DNA from: Rhyacophila brunnea
Taxonomy: Eukaryota; Arthropoda; Insecta; Trichoptera; Rhyacophilidae
Direction: 5' to 3'
Length of the DNA stretch: 64,000 bases
Assembly: GCA_022495005.1 (NCBI GenBank)
Contig: JAGYXB010000560.1
Coordinates: forward strand, 248,001 to 312,000
In this document: positions 1-14,900 of the stretch, one piece after another
Layout of the letters: every line of letters starts with the position of its first letter
Numbering within the stretch: position 1 is the first letter of the stretch
Notes under the pieces: generated by a model
Seen by the model: only the letters and a program-made list of their open reading frames with translations
What the model was told of the DNA's origin: nothing
The model's database searches: none
Made by a program: the position numbers and the translations under genes

Positions 1-230
1 GAATTCAAATTTTATACGTGATTGTGTACATGAATAATAATTATATACTTAAACAATTTGTGTAAAAATGGCTTCTAAAAAGCACTGTCACAGCTTTTCA
101 CGCCAAACGCTCTATATAATATCCCAAATACTAGTAAGTATTTTGGAACAGGTTTTGATACTAAGCATTTTTTTACACTGGTAGTAAGTATACCTACTTA
201 GTCTTCAAAATCGACTAGTTTTACTTTTAT
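1..230 (+). repeat. Inverted-copy repeat, partner at 30290-30512
   Basis: Starts with gaattcaaattttatacgtg and runs to the tcaaaatcgac region. The reverse complement is found at 30290-30512 with scattered mismatches (for example tggcttctaaaaagcac in both). The element is cut by the window edge. It is probably a MITE; its termini could not be confirmed. Confidence 0.6.
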
Positions 231-2806
231 CCGTGAAAAAGAATTTATAATAATATATGAAACCATTTTTTTTACTAACATTGTATTACAATCCATGAAT
301 ATTATCTTCCATCAGACAGTCAGATACAATAGCGGCTGGTCCATTAGGTCAATTGGTCAATGACCCTCCAAAAATAAACATCTTACAATCTATGTAGGTT
401 ATAATCTAAGATGTAGGTACAATGTATTATAATAATTATCGGCTAACACGTCAAGGCGAGACGCACACGGACGAACGAACTGTGTGTATAAAATTCAAAC
501 AAAAGGAATCCGCTCGGTCGCTATAATTTGGGCATTTGGAAATATGCCGGAATAAAATATTTCTACCTATTTCTCTTTCTCTCTCATTTTCCATATGTGA
601 AATGGAGAAAACACACATTTCGCCAGTCTTTTTTTTAATTTGTTTTTACGCTGCATAGGCAAGATTTTCGTCATTGTCCCAGAAAGAGATAACAATACAT
701 TTTTCAGTGTGTTAAAGGAAACAGGTATAAAACGTTGTTCTGTTATTAATTATTATTGCCTCGCGATTTCATCGAGCATGTATTATATTACCTACCAAGC
801 ATGGTTTCAACCGTATTATTTTTTATATTTTTATTATTTCATACTTCCTATTGTTGTCTGAAAGTTTCATATTATGCAATGTCATTGTTTGTTTTGTAAT
901 ATTATAGTACTCAACCAAAAATAGCTTTTTAGTTTAGTTTAAATACAACCTTTGACTAAAACGCATCGAATGCATTCATTGTATTAAACAGTTAAACCAT
1001 TGTATAAAAGTTACCCTTTAAAATGTAATCTGCTATATTAATCGTAAAAGTTACCTTCTAATAAAATCAGTGGAAATATAAAAAGTGTTTATATATACAT
1101 GATCCCGCCATTTCATAACAGTACACAACACTTTTTCTGATAGTGATAGTTTAATGAAAAAGCTACGGAGTTTTTATTAAATATTTTTGATTGTTTAATG
1201 TGAAAATAGACATTTTTTTTAAAGGGTTAGTAGGTATCTATCTTTTTAATCTAACTATCTAACAATTTATATCACTTCTTTTATAATGTATAAAAAGCCA
1301 ATTTGCTATACGTCTTTTAAGTGTACAACGAAAAGGCAAATTAAAATAATATAAAACTGACCTACCAAATCATCGAGCATAGAGCCGCCAATGGTCAGAT
1401 ATATTTATACCTATATGGACTACTCGTATTTTTGAGATGATGAGCCACAGTTATGTTAACATTTATTTTGGAAGTCTAAAGGGTGTACGACGGACTACAT
1501 GGATTTAAGTATATATTGATACCGAGAAGAATGGTAGAGAACTCACATGTATGCTGGCAGCATTCTTCACGAGCGTCACTTCGATTGAGGGATGTGTGGA
1601 CATCAGGATATATAATTCAAGATAAAACACGTCTTTGATTTGACAGTTCCACGTGGAACTAGGTTTATTTACGCTAGAGCATAGGCAAACATTGATAATA
1701 TTACATCATTTACATCTAAAGAGGTCTTAAATTAGTCACCGCACTCTCTTTATATTAGGGGTCGATTCACTATTGTAATCACACGCACTAAGCACTGATT
1801 CACTTTTTCTCTCACTAGGGAATTGATTAACTTTCATTGGATTTTTGCGCGAGTCACCGATTGGTATTACAACGATTACGGATTATTAACGATTGATTTA
1901 AAAAATGGGTCGGGAACGCCACCGATTGCGCGGCGACACACCTCGCCGGCGTGACGGTTATTTTTTTGCGTTATCCCTTCATTGTAAGTGGACTCCAAAT
2001 GACTTTATTTTTCAAAAGCATCTTTTTAATTTTAGCGGGATTTATTCTTCTCAGGAGAGGGGCAGAGAGGTGCGGGTTATTCGAGAAATATTTAACTCTG
2101 CCTGGGCGGCGGTCAGTATTCAAGGTCGCCTGAAATTTCTTAGAAAAACGATCAGGTACTCGGCCCTGTTTTCGCCTGTCAAAGTGCGTTGCAATGATGT
2201 TATTTCGTAAATCAGGGGAGGTGAACCCTAATTCGGGGGCGTTTGATTAGGTTGTGGATTTGTGATTTGAAACTGCGGACCAGGGGTTTTTTCGTCCGGT
2301 AACAATATATGTAACGTTATTATTATGTGTATAACAAAGTATAACATTTGAATGTTGTAGCGTCACTTGTCCTTGTAGTAACATCAAAATCTTGAGCGGT
2401 AATGCAGCTTACTGCATTTTCATTTGTTTTAAAAAAAAACAAATGAATCATGCTTTCAGTTGTTCTTTTTGACTCCATCATTAAACATCAACAGCATAAA
2501 AACTGTTCTGTCATTTACTAAAATAAAATTAGCAGAGCTAGCTGCCTCGCTAGACCTTGCAGGTCGCTTGGTGTCCTAATCTAATGGAAGTCTAGATAAA
2601 ATGATAAAAAAGTATGATCACCATGAAACCCATTGATTTGGTACGCTAATTATTTTATGTAGTAGGTAGTTTGTATTGTGTCATAGTTTTTCATTAGAAT
2701 AGATTTTCGCTCAATTTGTCTCACCTATAAAAATTATAATATATTACATCTGGGATTTTAACAGCTCAATGACGATTTACTGTGAATACATACATCCTGA
2801 TTTTAG
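1..2806. other. Intron 1 of copy 1 with insertions
   Basis: Non-coding. Positions 1-230 are an element found inverted at 30290-30512. The blocks about 265-330 and 1395-1520 match one contiguous block of copy 2 intron 1 (26045-26215), so about 1.07 kb was inserted between them in copy 1 or lost from copy 2. Positions 1735-2280 are GC-richer, with a 101-codon open frame at 1905-2210 that matches nothing I recognise. Confidence 0.6.
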
Positions 2807-2937
2807 GTGAAAAGGGTGAAAAAGGGGACAGTTATCCTTATGTGAAAAGCGAAGCAAACATAGCGAATACAATTTTTGAAAATTCATATGACGTGTTTGG
2901 TGATGATACTAGTAAACGGTACAAAAGAGAGTACATG
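2807..2937 (+). CDS. Copy 1 exon 2: collagen start and linker with furin-like RYKR site
   Basis: Acceptor ttttag at 2801-2806, donor gtaagt after 2937. The frame starts in a split Gly codon and reads GEKGEKGD, then a non-collagenous linker ending [13 protein letters not shown] before E fits the furin consensus R-X-K/R-R. The equivalent copy 2 exon is one codon shorter. Confidence 0.8.
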
Positions 2938-5900
2938 GTAAGTTCGTCAAAATTATGTTATATTTAATTTATTTGCATGAAAAAACATTAACAATTTGCA
3001 GTTGAATACGTTCACAATATAATATAAAACTGTATTATAAAAAAATATCACCTTCAACCGTAGTTAATCTACTGCCAGATTTCCAGACCTCCTCGCTCTC
3101 TAGTTCTGCGCTGCCACGTTCGTCGATCCATCGTGCTTTAGCATAGACCTATAGCCTGTAAATGTATGTTGGGTGCCATTGTAAGGGCTCATACGCACTA
3201 GCGGCAGGCCGCCGTGGACAACCACCAATCGCGTTTTGTACGAAAAGTACCTACACCATAGGTACGCACTGCGTCTTGGCGGTTTGGCTAACGCGGCGGT
3301 TGTCACGCACAGCGTGGCCCGCCCATGGCCAATAGCTCCGCAGAGTAGTACCAGTGCTGCCAACCGTACTATAATTATAGTAGTTGTACTATAATTTTGG
3401 TCCGCGTACTATGTACGATATAAAACAGGTATAGTACGCCCAAAATACTATAATTTTGAAAATCGGAAAAAATATGTAAAAGTACTAAAATGTCGATATT
3501 TTCGTTCGATAAATTGGTGCGAAGTACTATAATTTCGCAATATAAGAAGATTTGGAAAACTTGGAAAAAAAATGCTCGAAATACTTCCGTGACTTTGGTT
3601 TAAAAAGAAATTTCTTGAATTCTTCGGGAAGCATTTTTGGTCGGAAGAGGTACCCACCTAAATAAAAAGGGGTCTCGGAGTTCCTCAAAATCTCCGTTAT
3701 TTTTTTTTTTGAGAAACAAAAAACCTATACATTTTCAACAGATGACAACGCGTACTATATTTTCCTCCCAAATACTGTAATTTTGGAGGCTCTGTACTAT
3801 AATTCCACTATGAAAAAATGACAACACTGAGTGGTACGTACTATACGGTTAGTCGGAGGCTGACAGTATGCGTGATTACACGTTAAAAACTTATTCCGAT
3901 ATCGATTTTGACACAGAAAAATTTATTCACTATGTAGAAAAACGACCTTGTATATGAAACATGAAATGTGCCGAATGTCATAGAAATTTAAAAATTCTGA
4001 GTTGGAAAGAATTCGTTAATATTTTTGGAGGATCAGACGAAAAAAAGAAAAACATAGATTTTTTATTACTTAAACAAATCTGTTCATTTTGAAACTAGCT
4101 ACGCCTAGCTGCTAACGTAACTTCGTCCCCGCGATCAGCCGTCTTGCGGACAACCGCGAATATAACGGCAACCCGCGGTTAACCGCAATGCGGCCTGCCG
4201 CTGGTGCGTATGAGCCCTTAGACTACATTTTCTAAAACAGTTGTTTACTCGCCGAGCGAATTGTTCAGCTTATTCCCATTTTACCAGATGGACGATCTCT
4301 ATCATATTGTGTATTTGAAAATTCATGGACAAATGTTAGTTATTTTCTAATATTGTCAACTCCAACTACGAGTTTAAAACAGAAGGTGCTAATTACATTC
4401 TAACCAATTACCTACAATGTCAAGAAAATATTTCACTTTTCACGTGGCTTAAGTTTACTTATTACCCTCATTTGATATTCCAACCGTTAGTTTCGAATTA
4501 TGTCAACTACCAATTCGAAGGATTTGAACGGTCTCGTACTATGCAAAATTAATGTAACTTGCCTAACACTGAAACCATAGGACTCATTGTGTGTGATTTT
4601 TAATTTTATCTATTAGTTAGCATGTTAATAATTTGTTTGTGAATAATTTATTTTAATGTTTCATATTATTCTATTTTGAATGCTTATGTACTTACATTAT
4701 TTATTATTTCCAGGAAAATAATGTTCATCGAAGACGCATTCGTGGAACAAAAAGTAAATCAGGCGATGATATAGCTGATATTATAAAGGTAACAGTTTTT
4801 ACTATTGAATACATTTACATGGGGTTTGGGGTGGGTACTCGACTGTACAATACTCAACCGTTCTCGCAACCAACAGCGACCAATATGTGTCATTAACGCA
4901 GTCGATCCAAATGGGCTAAATAGTATGAAGTTCAAGAGAGAAAGTTTTATTTATCATAGGAATCTGGTATCTACAAAATTATAATAACATCGAGATAGAC
5001 GAAACCGGTCTCAAATGTTACCCATGATCTGGGAACATTACACTGATGTTTGGCGGTATTGTATAAACATACTAATAACTTCATATTTTTTTTTTGTTCA
5101 TATTGATCGTGGACAAACTTTTTTTTAAATTTGGGTACCTACCTAATAACTTTGGATGAGACAAAAACTTTTTCTAATTATCAAACCACTAAATCTCTTA
5201 TATTATGTATTTTAATTAAATTGTATGATTACACACTACAGTTAAGTTATTTTGGGGCTTGTTTGTTTGTATTATATTAATCTTGATTAGCTTCTATACA
5301 AATAATTATCTAACAAGGTATTGTTTTTTAGGACTTAGAAGCTGCTGGACTGGGTTCGATCGCTCAAGCTCTAAAGGATGTTAAGGTACATAAATATAGC
5401 TTAATTTTTATAGATTTAATATTTATAATATATTCATTTATTCGAAAGAGGGCGAAGACCAGTGTTTCCCAACGTGAGCGCACGCCCCACTGGCGGGCAA
5501 TATGACTGTTTTGGATGGCAATGTGCAAATCGATAATATTTGTTACATTTTCTTTGATATTGCAACCCTGACTTTCCGAGAAATAGATGGCAGCACTGTA
5601 ATATGTGTACTTTTCCTTATTATTTTTTACTGATCAATATGAGAAAAGATCAACAGTACATTCTCTTGTTAGGAAACTATAAAATTTTGATAAGGGACAT
5701 GGAGGTTTTTGAAGCATAGAAGTGGGGCATGGCTCAAATAAAGTTGAGAAATACTGGTGTAGATGGTAGACGATAACACACAATATCCACAAAAACACAG
5801 TCACTGACAGACAATCTGAAAGGAAGAAAGTCTCCCAGGAAAGGCACACATGGCACAGAACACAACAACATACTGTCATCTCCCGTCAAGTCGTGAGTGA

Positions 5901-8900
5901 GAAGATGCATTCTCTTTTCGCTCAGTTTACTGGTTGCTGGTTATCGTCTGTCATTTGGGACTTGGAAGTGAACAAATTACACTTCAGAATGGTTGAAAAT
6001 GGCGATTTTTTTTGTTTATTCTTCTTCTTCTTCTTTGATGGCGCTACAGCTCAAATCGAGCCCTGGCCTACTCCACCCCCGTCCTCCAGCCGGAACGGTC
6101 CTCCGCACGTCTTTTCCAGTTCATGATTTTTAGCGGCTGGTTGGCATCTTTTGTAATGTTGTCACCCCATCGTGTGCGTGGTTTTCCCACTGGCCTTTCC
6201 CCCCCTGGGTTTCCTTCGAGGATCTTCATCGGTTGTTTATACTATTTAGTAACTATATTTTATATAATTTTTGCGGAGGACGAAATGTATCTATTTACGA
6301 TTTGGATGTCTAGGAGCGTCTGCCAGCCAAAAATCATGTTTTCCATTTCGCTTTATTTATAGCGCTGTCAGCGAAAAAGCGCTTTAGCGCTTGAAACATT
6401 ACCTCTTCCAATGCAAGCAGTCTCCCACAACAGCGGTGTACAATTCCAGCGTTGCAGATATTTTTTAATGGCCGCGACTTACAACGTTGCCGGATATTTT
6501 AAGTTATACTTCTTTTGGCGCGTTTTGGAAATCAGATCAGAGTGTTTTTTTTTGCGTGTGACATGTAACACATAATTTATTTAAATCACCGATTGTTCGG
6601 TTATCAGCCGAACGCACTACCTTTACGCCACAGTATGATACTGCAATCGTGACGATTATACATTATAATATTATAGTTTAGAATTGTTCCGTTGCCTAGG
6701 CAGCGAATTTATTAATGTCGGACATTTGCAATTATTCCTTACGTAAACAAACTATTGAACGTCAGAGTGACATTTGGTACTTTAAAAATAAAAACAACGA
6801 GAAACCAGTATATAATTTAGTGGTGTAAGTTAAAATGTATATAAATAAACCAACGGCGTTCCAATAAGCGGCCCATTTTCTTACGTGTGTAATTTAACAA
6901 GATAATTAAGAGCTAGTCGAAGAATCTAGGTAATCACAAGTTTTGTTTTTGTTTTATTACGCCAAAGAAGTATAACTTCTAACACGCGTACATAAGTACA
7001 CACACCGTTTTTTTTCATAATCGGCCATTACTTTAAGTCATCTCAAAAATGGTCCTGCCCTCTCTAGACCCCCAGAGAACATCCCGCAATCGGTGACAAT
7101 ACGTACATCGGGTATGTCCGCAGCGTAGGCCTACGATGCATCAAGTGCTTGGAAAGGCTACCATTACATCTATAATCATAACTATGTAATATAAAGTATA
7201 AAAACGACCGAATCCTCTATGACCCGACTGTTCTGTTATACACCTACCATGTGTTTTGTATTCAACTTTAAGAATAATAATTTAATATTCTTTTCTAAAT
7301 ATTAATTTAAAATTGAAATATTTACGAACCAGAAAGCTATGTATAAATTTTCCAAGAAACGGGTCGATATTCTCGAGGACTTCACGAACCGAAGTTGCGT
7401 TCCAGTCCGCTCCAGACCATTTTGAGCACTGCCTAAGACGTAATCTTTTTAAACACACCTCTGTATATAATATTACACCATTAAATAGGCTCTGTATCCC
7501 CGCTAAGCCCATATATTGAATGTATTCGTAATTGTGCTTGGGTGTGGGTCCATGACTATGTAGGTAGATAAATGTACACTACTTAAAAATTACTAAAAGT
7601 ATATCATAAGTATTGACTTAAAATAAAGTTTATTGAACCTTTAAAAATTTTATTGCCATTAATCAGATTAATTTATCGAAAGTATGATATTAAATGACGT
7701 TTTAATATAATGTTTATATTAATTAACTACTTATAACTTTTGAAGGGTGATCGCGGTCCGCCTGGCCCACCAGGTGTGAGTGGGCCTCCAGGAATAATCG
7801 GGATGAGAGGCGACAAAGGTGATCAAGGACTTATGGGGCCAATTGTAATTATACCTTTATAAGTTAATAATTCATTGTGCGGGCGTTTCACGGGTGATCT
7901 GGTTTCCACAAGGGATAATTATTATTAACTATTTAGTAAGAGAGAAGTTCTCTCATAATCTAGTAATGACTCTCAGCTGAAATAATATACAAAACAAATT
8001 AAGCCCTGACGCCCAAAATTATTAAACGTGGAACATGCTTTAGCGTGTTGGCTGGCAAATATCTGATTTTCTACCTACTAAATCTCTGAATGCTGGTTTT
8101 CCAAATTCGAAAAACTAACAAATAATCCAGTATATCGGCTATTTTCAAAATGTGTTTTCCGCTGTATTCCTCATAACCGAACTGTACCATTTTTTCTTTT
8201 TTTTTTTAGTTTTAATTGCCAGTTTTGCTCCTAGTAGAGTAGAGTATACCTATAGGTTAAGGGTGGATTATTGTCATTTTAAATAACATTACTTTGTAGG
8301 CTAATTAAGTCATCGATATTTTAGGACAAGGATTTATAATTCACAACCTCATCCCCAAGATTTTTTAATTTAAATAATAAAAATTATTACTCTTCTTTGA
8401 TCAAATAAATAATCTATCCGTGATGGAAAAAGGTTAAATATCTTTTTTATAGGTATGTATTTGGTTTTCTAGGGTGATACTGGTGCAGAAGGTTTACCTG
8501 GCGCCATAGGGTTACCAGGAAAAGTTGGATTAAAGGGAGATTCAGGATTACGAGGACTTACAGGAATACCTGGTCAAATGGGAGAGAAAGTAAGTTTAAT
8601 TATTTTTATCATAACTTATAATTATGATTTAATAGGTTTGATTTAAATCTATCTGGTCTTGGGAGCATTGCAAGACCCAAATTACGATGATGGGATGACG
8701 TGGCTCAGAATGATTGTAGAAAGCTATCCTAGGATAGACCACGATGACGACGACAAGTTGTTGGGTGCGCACCACGAATGATGATAAATATGATGTTCTT
8801 TTATGAAATCTGTCAATAAATTTATTAAAGGCTATATATTGCGTTGTTAACAATTGAAACCTAATGTCTGTGTAGTAAAAAATATGCAATCATCAGCTAA

Positions 8901-11900
8901 TTCGTGGATCTCCTCAAAAATAACAAGTATCATTGATTAATGAAAACTATGTAAGTTATGAAATGTTTGATTATTTTTTTTGTATTTAGGACCAGCAGGA
9001 ATAAAAGTAACTCAATATTTTAATTCTCCACATTTAATTAACAGAAGAAAGATTAATTTGGATTAGATACATTTTATAGCACCTTTTTTACTAGGCTGAA
9101 AAGTTCCCTTTAACTGACATAGTCCCTTTAGTAATGTCTCCGTAGGTAGACAACATCTGATATTGGACTTAATTTGAAATCCCCAATAATGTGTAGGTAA
9201 ATTTTAGAGCCATACAAAAAATATCAAGTAAATAACTATTTTCGCAGTAGAGAAGAAAATTTATCAATTTCGATGATATTGCTTTGATGGATGAAGCTGG
9301 CTTCAGAAAAAAGACACAAAATGAGAGATGGCGTGTCAAATCAAGAGTGTCGCGTATATAGTATAGTACCAAAGACGATGCCGCAATCAATGTTCAAGTT
9401 GCAGGATGATATAAATTATGAGCGCTATAATCACAGTATCGAGAGAGGAATAAAATAGACCTTAGTAGGTATGACAAAACAGTCTGTTTCTATAAGAATG
9501 ATTTTTTTAATGAAAAATGTTTTTCAGGGTCATTCCGGAATCGGTATTCAAGGAGTTCCGGGACCAATAGGGCCAGCTGGACCTCCAAGACTTAATGGAA
9601 TAGCTGGGGTTAAAGGAGATTTGGGAATGCCAGGAGCTGTGGGATCACCTGGGCCTGTAGGCATGAAGGTAACTTAATATTCTACTTTTTTACTCCTGTA
9701 ATTGCTTTAATATTATTGTAAAGCATCTGAGATAGATCCCTATTCCGTTCGCATTATTTTAATAAATTATGTCGATAGTGAACTGATGATGATGAGATGG
9801 TAGAAAAATAGACGCATCTATGCGGAAATAATACGCCTGCTTGCTAGCAACCTGTAACTCTTCTTCACGCATATCGACTTTCACTATCTATCAGAAATCA
9901 TGGAGCTCCGCCGTTACTATCTAGGGTGAGCCAGCGATATTATATAAAACTTGTCATTGATAACTTGATATGAATAGACAAGTGTTTCCCAAACGCCCGT
10001 CCGCCGACCACTACCGGTGCGCAAATAGTTATGGTCATTTTAACTTGATCACTGCCAGAGCTGAGTTAGGTCATCAAAGCATGTATGTCAGGCCATGGAT
10101 AAGTTAACTCGGTAAAGTGACTAAGACACTGAAGTTGTGACAACCCTGTTTGTGTATATTTTCTAAACAATATTTATCATTTCGGCGTGAAAATATTCAC
10201 GAAATATAACTCGAAAAACATGTTGAGTTGACAAATATTTATCACTCTGTGCCTATTTCATAATTATGTTTGCGTAATGGATTTATTTTATTCCAAAAAC
10301 AACTGTCCTACAAGTCTTAGTGTACACCTAGTAAAAATTAGCTGCCAGTGATGTTTATGCCAAAAATTCCAAGAATTACGAACTTAATATTTTTCGTCAG
10401 GGATTTTCCACAAATATTTTTATGCTGAGAAATAAGATGGATGGGTATAAAAATAATATGTTTCTTTGGGATAACCCCGTACAATAGGAAGAAATAAAAT
10501 GTTTTCACCTTTGCAAGAATTTTTAATTGCTTCCGACGTCAACCGCAATGCAGCGATTTATCTCTCCGAAACAACACTAAAACTATCAACTACCTATTCA
10601 AGCAAAGATACAGCAGCATATTTTACAATTACTCATTTAATAATTTTAAATTGTTTTAAATATACTTAATAATAAATTAATATTATTCATTGCAACTACT
10701 AGGTAGGTATCGTTTCAATCATAGGTTTTTAAATAAATTGAATGTAATACACAATTATGTACCTACTCGCTTATGGATATTATGAGATTATTCATAAAGA
10801 CATCTAAGGGCATAATATCATTAATTATATTAAGTACATAATACTGGCACTCCATTCGCGAGCCTAAAGTCCGAGAACAATAAATCGTCCGATTTGTCTA
10901 TGCTCTGCTACTAACCAACGAACGAATAAAAAAGGCGAGCTGTCAAAAGTTGCGATTATCGTAATGTCTTCCGATAATCCTACAATTTTATGTTATGTAT
11001 ATGTAGACTTGCATAAAACAATATAGCAATATATGGCAACTCGGAGAGTAAAATATCAAATTGTTTGAAATCCAACGAGCCTGGAGTGCGGATTTATAAG
11101 TCCACAGACCTGAGGTGTTCTACGTGGAAAAAAAGTCCGAAGACTGTAAATCGTCTGATTTGCGTGCCAATGGAGCACACGCTTAATTATGTAGGGATAT
11201 TTTCATAAAATATGAATATTTTTTAAATAGCATATATATAGAGCATATAACTAACAGTTACAGCTAACGGCTAAAAGGAATTTCTTGAGAAATCTGCCCA
11301 GAAGATCATATTGCATCGTGGAGCCATTTTTTGGATACATTCATTATAATTATAAAAAATACTATTCTAGATTTCTAGTGGCGAGGAAGTCAACTCTCAT
11401 CTGTCAAGGTACAACATAACCATAGACGAAAAATATGGTGCAACTAAGTTAATTAGCCTATGGTACAATTAACTTGTTTATTAGTCTATGGTATAACTCT
11501 GGCTGGAGTGCCAGAGAAGAATACTAGGTATCCTACTAAATTTTTAAAAGCGGTCAACTAAATTATTTCTGTTCAAATTTTAATCTAGTCTAACACACAA
11601 ATATTATTATACTTGCCATTAAGCATTTTAATAATAACTCCCTGTGCTTATTTAAATACTTTCTATAATATATTATTTGAATACTTACCATTTAGCATTT
11701 TTTTACTTGTTGTTGATATTAAATTATTCCACATTCCAACATTTAATAATCCACTTTTATTAAGATACTTCCTTTTTTTGCGTATATCCATAAATAATGC
11801 TTCCCTAAATTTCAGAAGTTCGATAATTAACAATTTATTTATTGATCGGGTTTTGACTATTTCAATTAACGATAAAATGTTGATGGCATATATTTTTTGT

Positions 11901-14900
11901 ACTCACAATCAGACTGTTAAAATGTCTGTTATACATTATAATATATGATTTAAAAACTAAAAATTAAAATACTATTTAAATAATTTCTTCTTTAGCGGTC
12001 CGCGAACTATTTTTCCTATATTCACCGGTCGGCATATTGTGTAAAAAGGTTCAATATACTTACAATATACCACTGCAAAACTGCAAATCAAAATATCAAT
12101 AAAATTGGTCAAGTAACCCTGAGATCAGATAATGATTGACCGTCAGAAGACATTAATAAAATATCACTAAGCAAAGGGTCAGAGGTGTTATAATTTTATT
12201 CAAGTCATAAGCTCAAATTACATTGGCAAATTGCGTCTGGCCCGATCGTCTGCCACGACTGTCAAACTCTATTCTCTATGGATTTCAAGGATCGTGAGCG
12301 ATCGGGACAAAAGTGGAAAGTTTTCTATTATTCCGTCGTGCAATCCATTCATTAGCAAGCGAAAATTGCCGAAAACGCGCCCGCTCGTGAGCCATGCAAA
12401 TGGTCGTTCATTCTACTGCTCGATTTCAATAACTACAAGATGGCGAAATCTGAAAAATATGTATGGACTAGCGCTGAAGACACAGTCCTCGTCGAAAAAT
12501 GTCAAACGGCCGCGCAAATTTCAACAGCTGATGCTCGCTAGGTTTGATAGTTCAGTTTTTTTGAAGTAAAATTGCGCGGGAATACGTTTAGTGTAGCCAC
12601 CAATCTAAGAAATAGCTAGTTTTCGGTCAACCTATATTTTAATAATAGCAACACTTTGTTAATTTTAAACCAATCAAAGGCAATGATCAACGCGATTGAA
12701 TCGTTGCATGTAATTGCAAAATAGCGTTAAAATGTTGGCCACGATGGTTATTGGATCGGGTTGGGTCTGCGCGTCTGCCAATGTAATTAAGCCTATATAC
12801 CCATGCACAAAATAATCAATAATATTATTTAGAAGAAAGCATTTATATTCGCTTGTATGAAGGTAGAGCCAATACTGAATGTGTGAATACTAGACTCAAT
12901 AGGAGAGTACAAAATACATCTGAGATAAACTATGTCCAGCAGTCGTTATAGAGGAAATAATTATTTATCTTAATATTTTTCCAGGGCGACGCCGGTATTG
13001 GGATCCAAGGTCTGCCTGGACCAATAGGTCCAGTCGGACTTCCAGGACTTAGTGGAGTCGCGGGAGTTAAAGGCGATTCGGGAATGGTAGGACCCGTGGG
13101 ATCGCCTGGGCCTCTAGGCATGAAGGTAATATTGATAAAAATATCCTTAATAATATCATAACAAAAGCAAAAATACTAGAACATCGTATGGATGAGGGAA
13201 AAATACCAAGTTCACGCTGAACATCAGAATTTTTAAGAGCAACCAAGTTGAAATAATTGTTACTGTCTTTATGCTATTTTCTTTTACAATAATGTATTTA
13301 TTGACTTATTAAGTTCCGTACTAAATGTAAAGAAAATTTCAAGGGTGAACAAGGTCTACAAGGGCTTCAGGGGGCAACTGGAATCCCTGGACCACAAGGG
13401 CCTCAGGGAGCACAAAGCCTACCTGGGCTACCTGGACCACCAGGGCCTGTAGGAGTAACTGGACCACAAGGAGGACAGGGACCACCAGGACCTCAGGGAG
13501 CACAAAGCCCACCTGGGCCACCTGGACCTCCAGGGCCTGTCGGAGCAACTGGACCGCAAGGAGGACAAGGGCCACCAGGACCTTGGGGAGCACAAGGACC
13601 TCCTGGACCACCAGGACCACAGGTAATAACTTCAATAAATCTAAACGTCAATACAACTAACGGGATTACCAAAATTCTACCGCACATATATTATACGACT
13701 GCTTGTGACTATGAATGGTGGTAACCGTAGGTTGCGGACTGTATTTCTCATACTGTTTAAATGGAATGTTTACACACGCTGCGTAGTCTGTGCCGACGTT
13801 GAAAAATCTCCGTTCTTACCCCGTAGGTACCTTACAAAGAAAGAGAAAATTTTAAATTAACATTTTAGTAAGAAGCTAAATTGTTAAACTAATAATATAA
13901 GACAAAAGAAGTAATTTGATTTTGATATAGATAGTGTGATCTATTAACATGAGATAATTTATAAATTTAACAATACTTAAAATATAGGAAGTTTATAATG
14001 TAAGTAAAAAAGTTATGTTAGAAAGATATTGAGTAAGAATAGCGCAATCTGAAAGGTGACAAATCAATGAAAGAATAAAAAGAATCCTTGAATGAAATAT
14101 TTGACATGGATTCAGCAGGAAAAGAGGTACCATGCTTAGACTATAAATACATCTAGACGCCACCCATTGCATTGCTAAATGAAGGTGTGTGCCGTGCGTT
14201 TGGTTTGTGGGCGAGCGAACGCATTCGTATACAAATGTTTGAGACCATAGACCATTATTTTGCTAGTGCTCGCCCAAAGTGCTCGCACTAGACGCTCAGC
14301 ATTAAAATATTTTTTTCTATTTTTTTATGTTATATAGTATTTTTAAGTGGTCAAAATGCAACCATTAGGTAAAGATATCCATTAATTATGTTATTTTAAA
14401 GAAACACTAGGTCACTTGATGTTAAAATACATAATAATACACTTACAAATAATTTGTCACGAACATGTATCTACTTACCTGTGAAACATAATACCATCTT
14501 CTTGCTTAACAGTACGGCTACCACATTTTAATACAACACACAGAACCATCTTTTCTACTTAATTAACTAAAAATATTTACCACTGACTTTATACATACAC
14601 TGACTTTTACAAAAACTAGCAATTTTAGCAACACGGTTTTGACGCTTAGTTAAGCAATAAAGTAAGATTTGGCGGCGACACCGTAGCAAACCATCTCCCA
14701 CATCTGTAAACTTTTTATCTTACTCTAGCGCGTGTCGCAGAGATTATAAGGGTGCCAAATACTTTCTCACTCGCACTTATGCATCGTTTTTGTGCAGGCC
14801 TTGGTACCGTGATATTTTCACAAATCATTGTGTTTTATTTTCCAGGGATTTCCAGGAGCAGTTGGCCCACCAGCAATGCATGGTACGTACTGTAGAAACG

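Noticed and set aside
640..861. 73-codon open frame near the left end
   Set aside because: AT-rich, low complexity and no match to the paralogous intron; probably chance.
1905..2210. 101-codon open frame in intron 1 of copy 1
   Set aside because: No domain, no homologous sequence in copy 2, and a nested alternate frame; not supported as a gene.
1..2806. A first exon of copy 1 within the window
   Set aside because: No sequence resembling the transmembrane exon of copy 2 or its CNCPK end was found; by spacing in copy 2 it should lie more than 1 kb left of the window.
12231..12569. 112-codon open frame within a TIR element
   Set aside because: Overlaps the inverted terminus, shows no transposase motif and is absent from copy 2.
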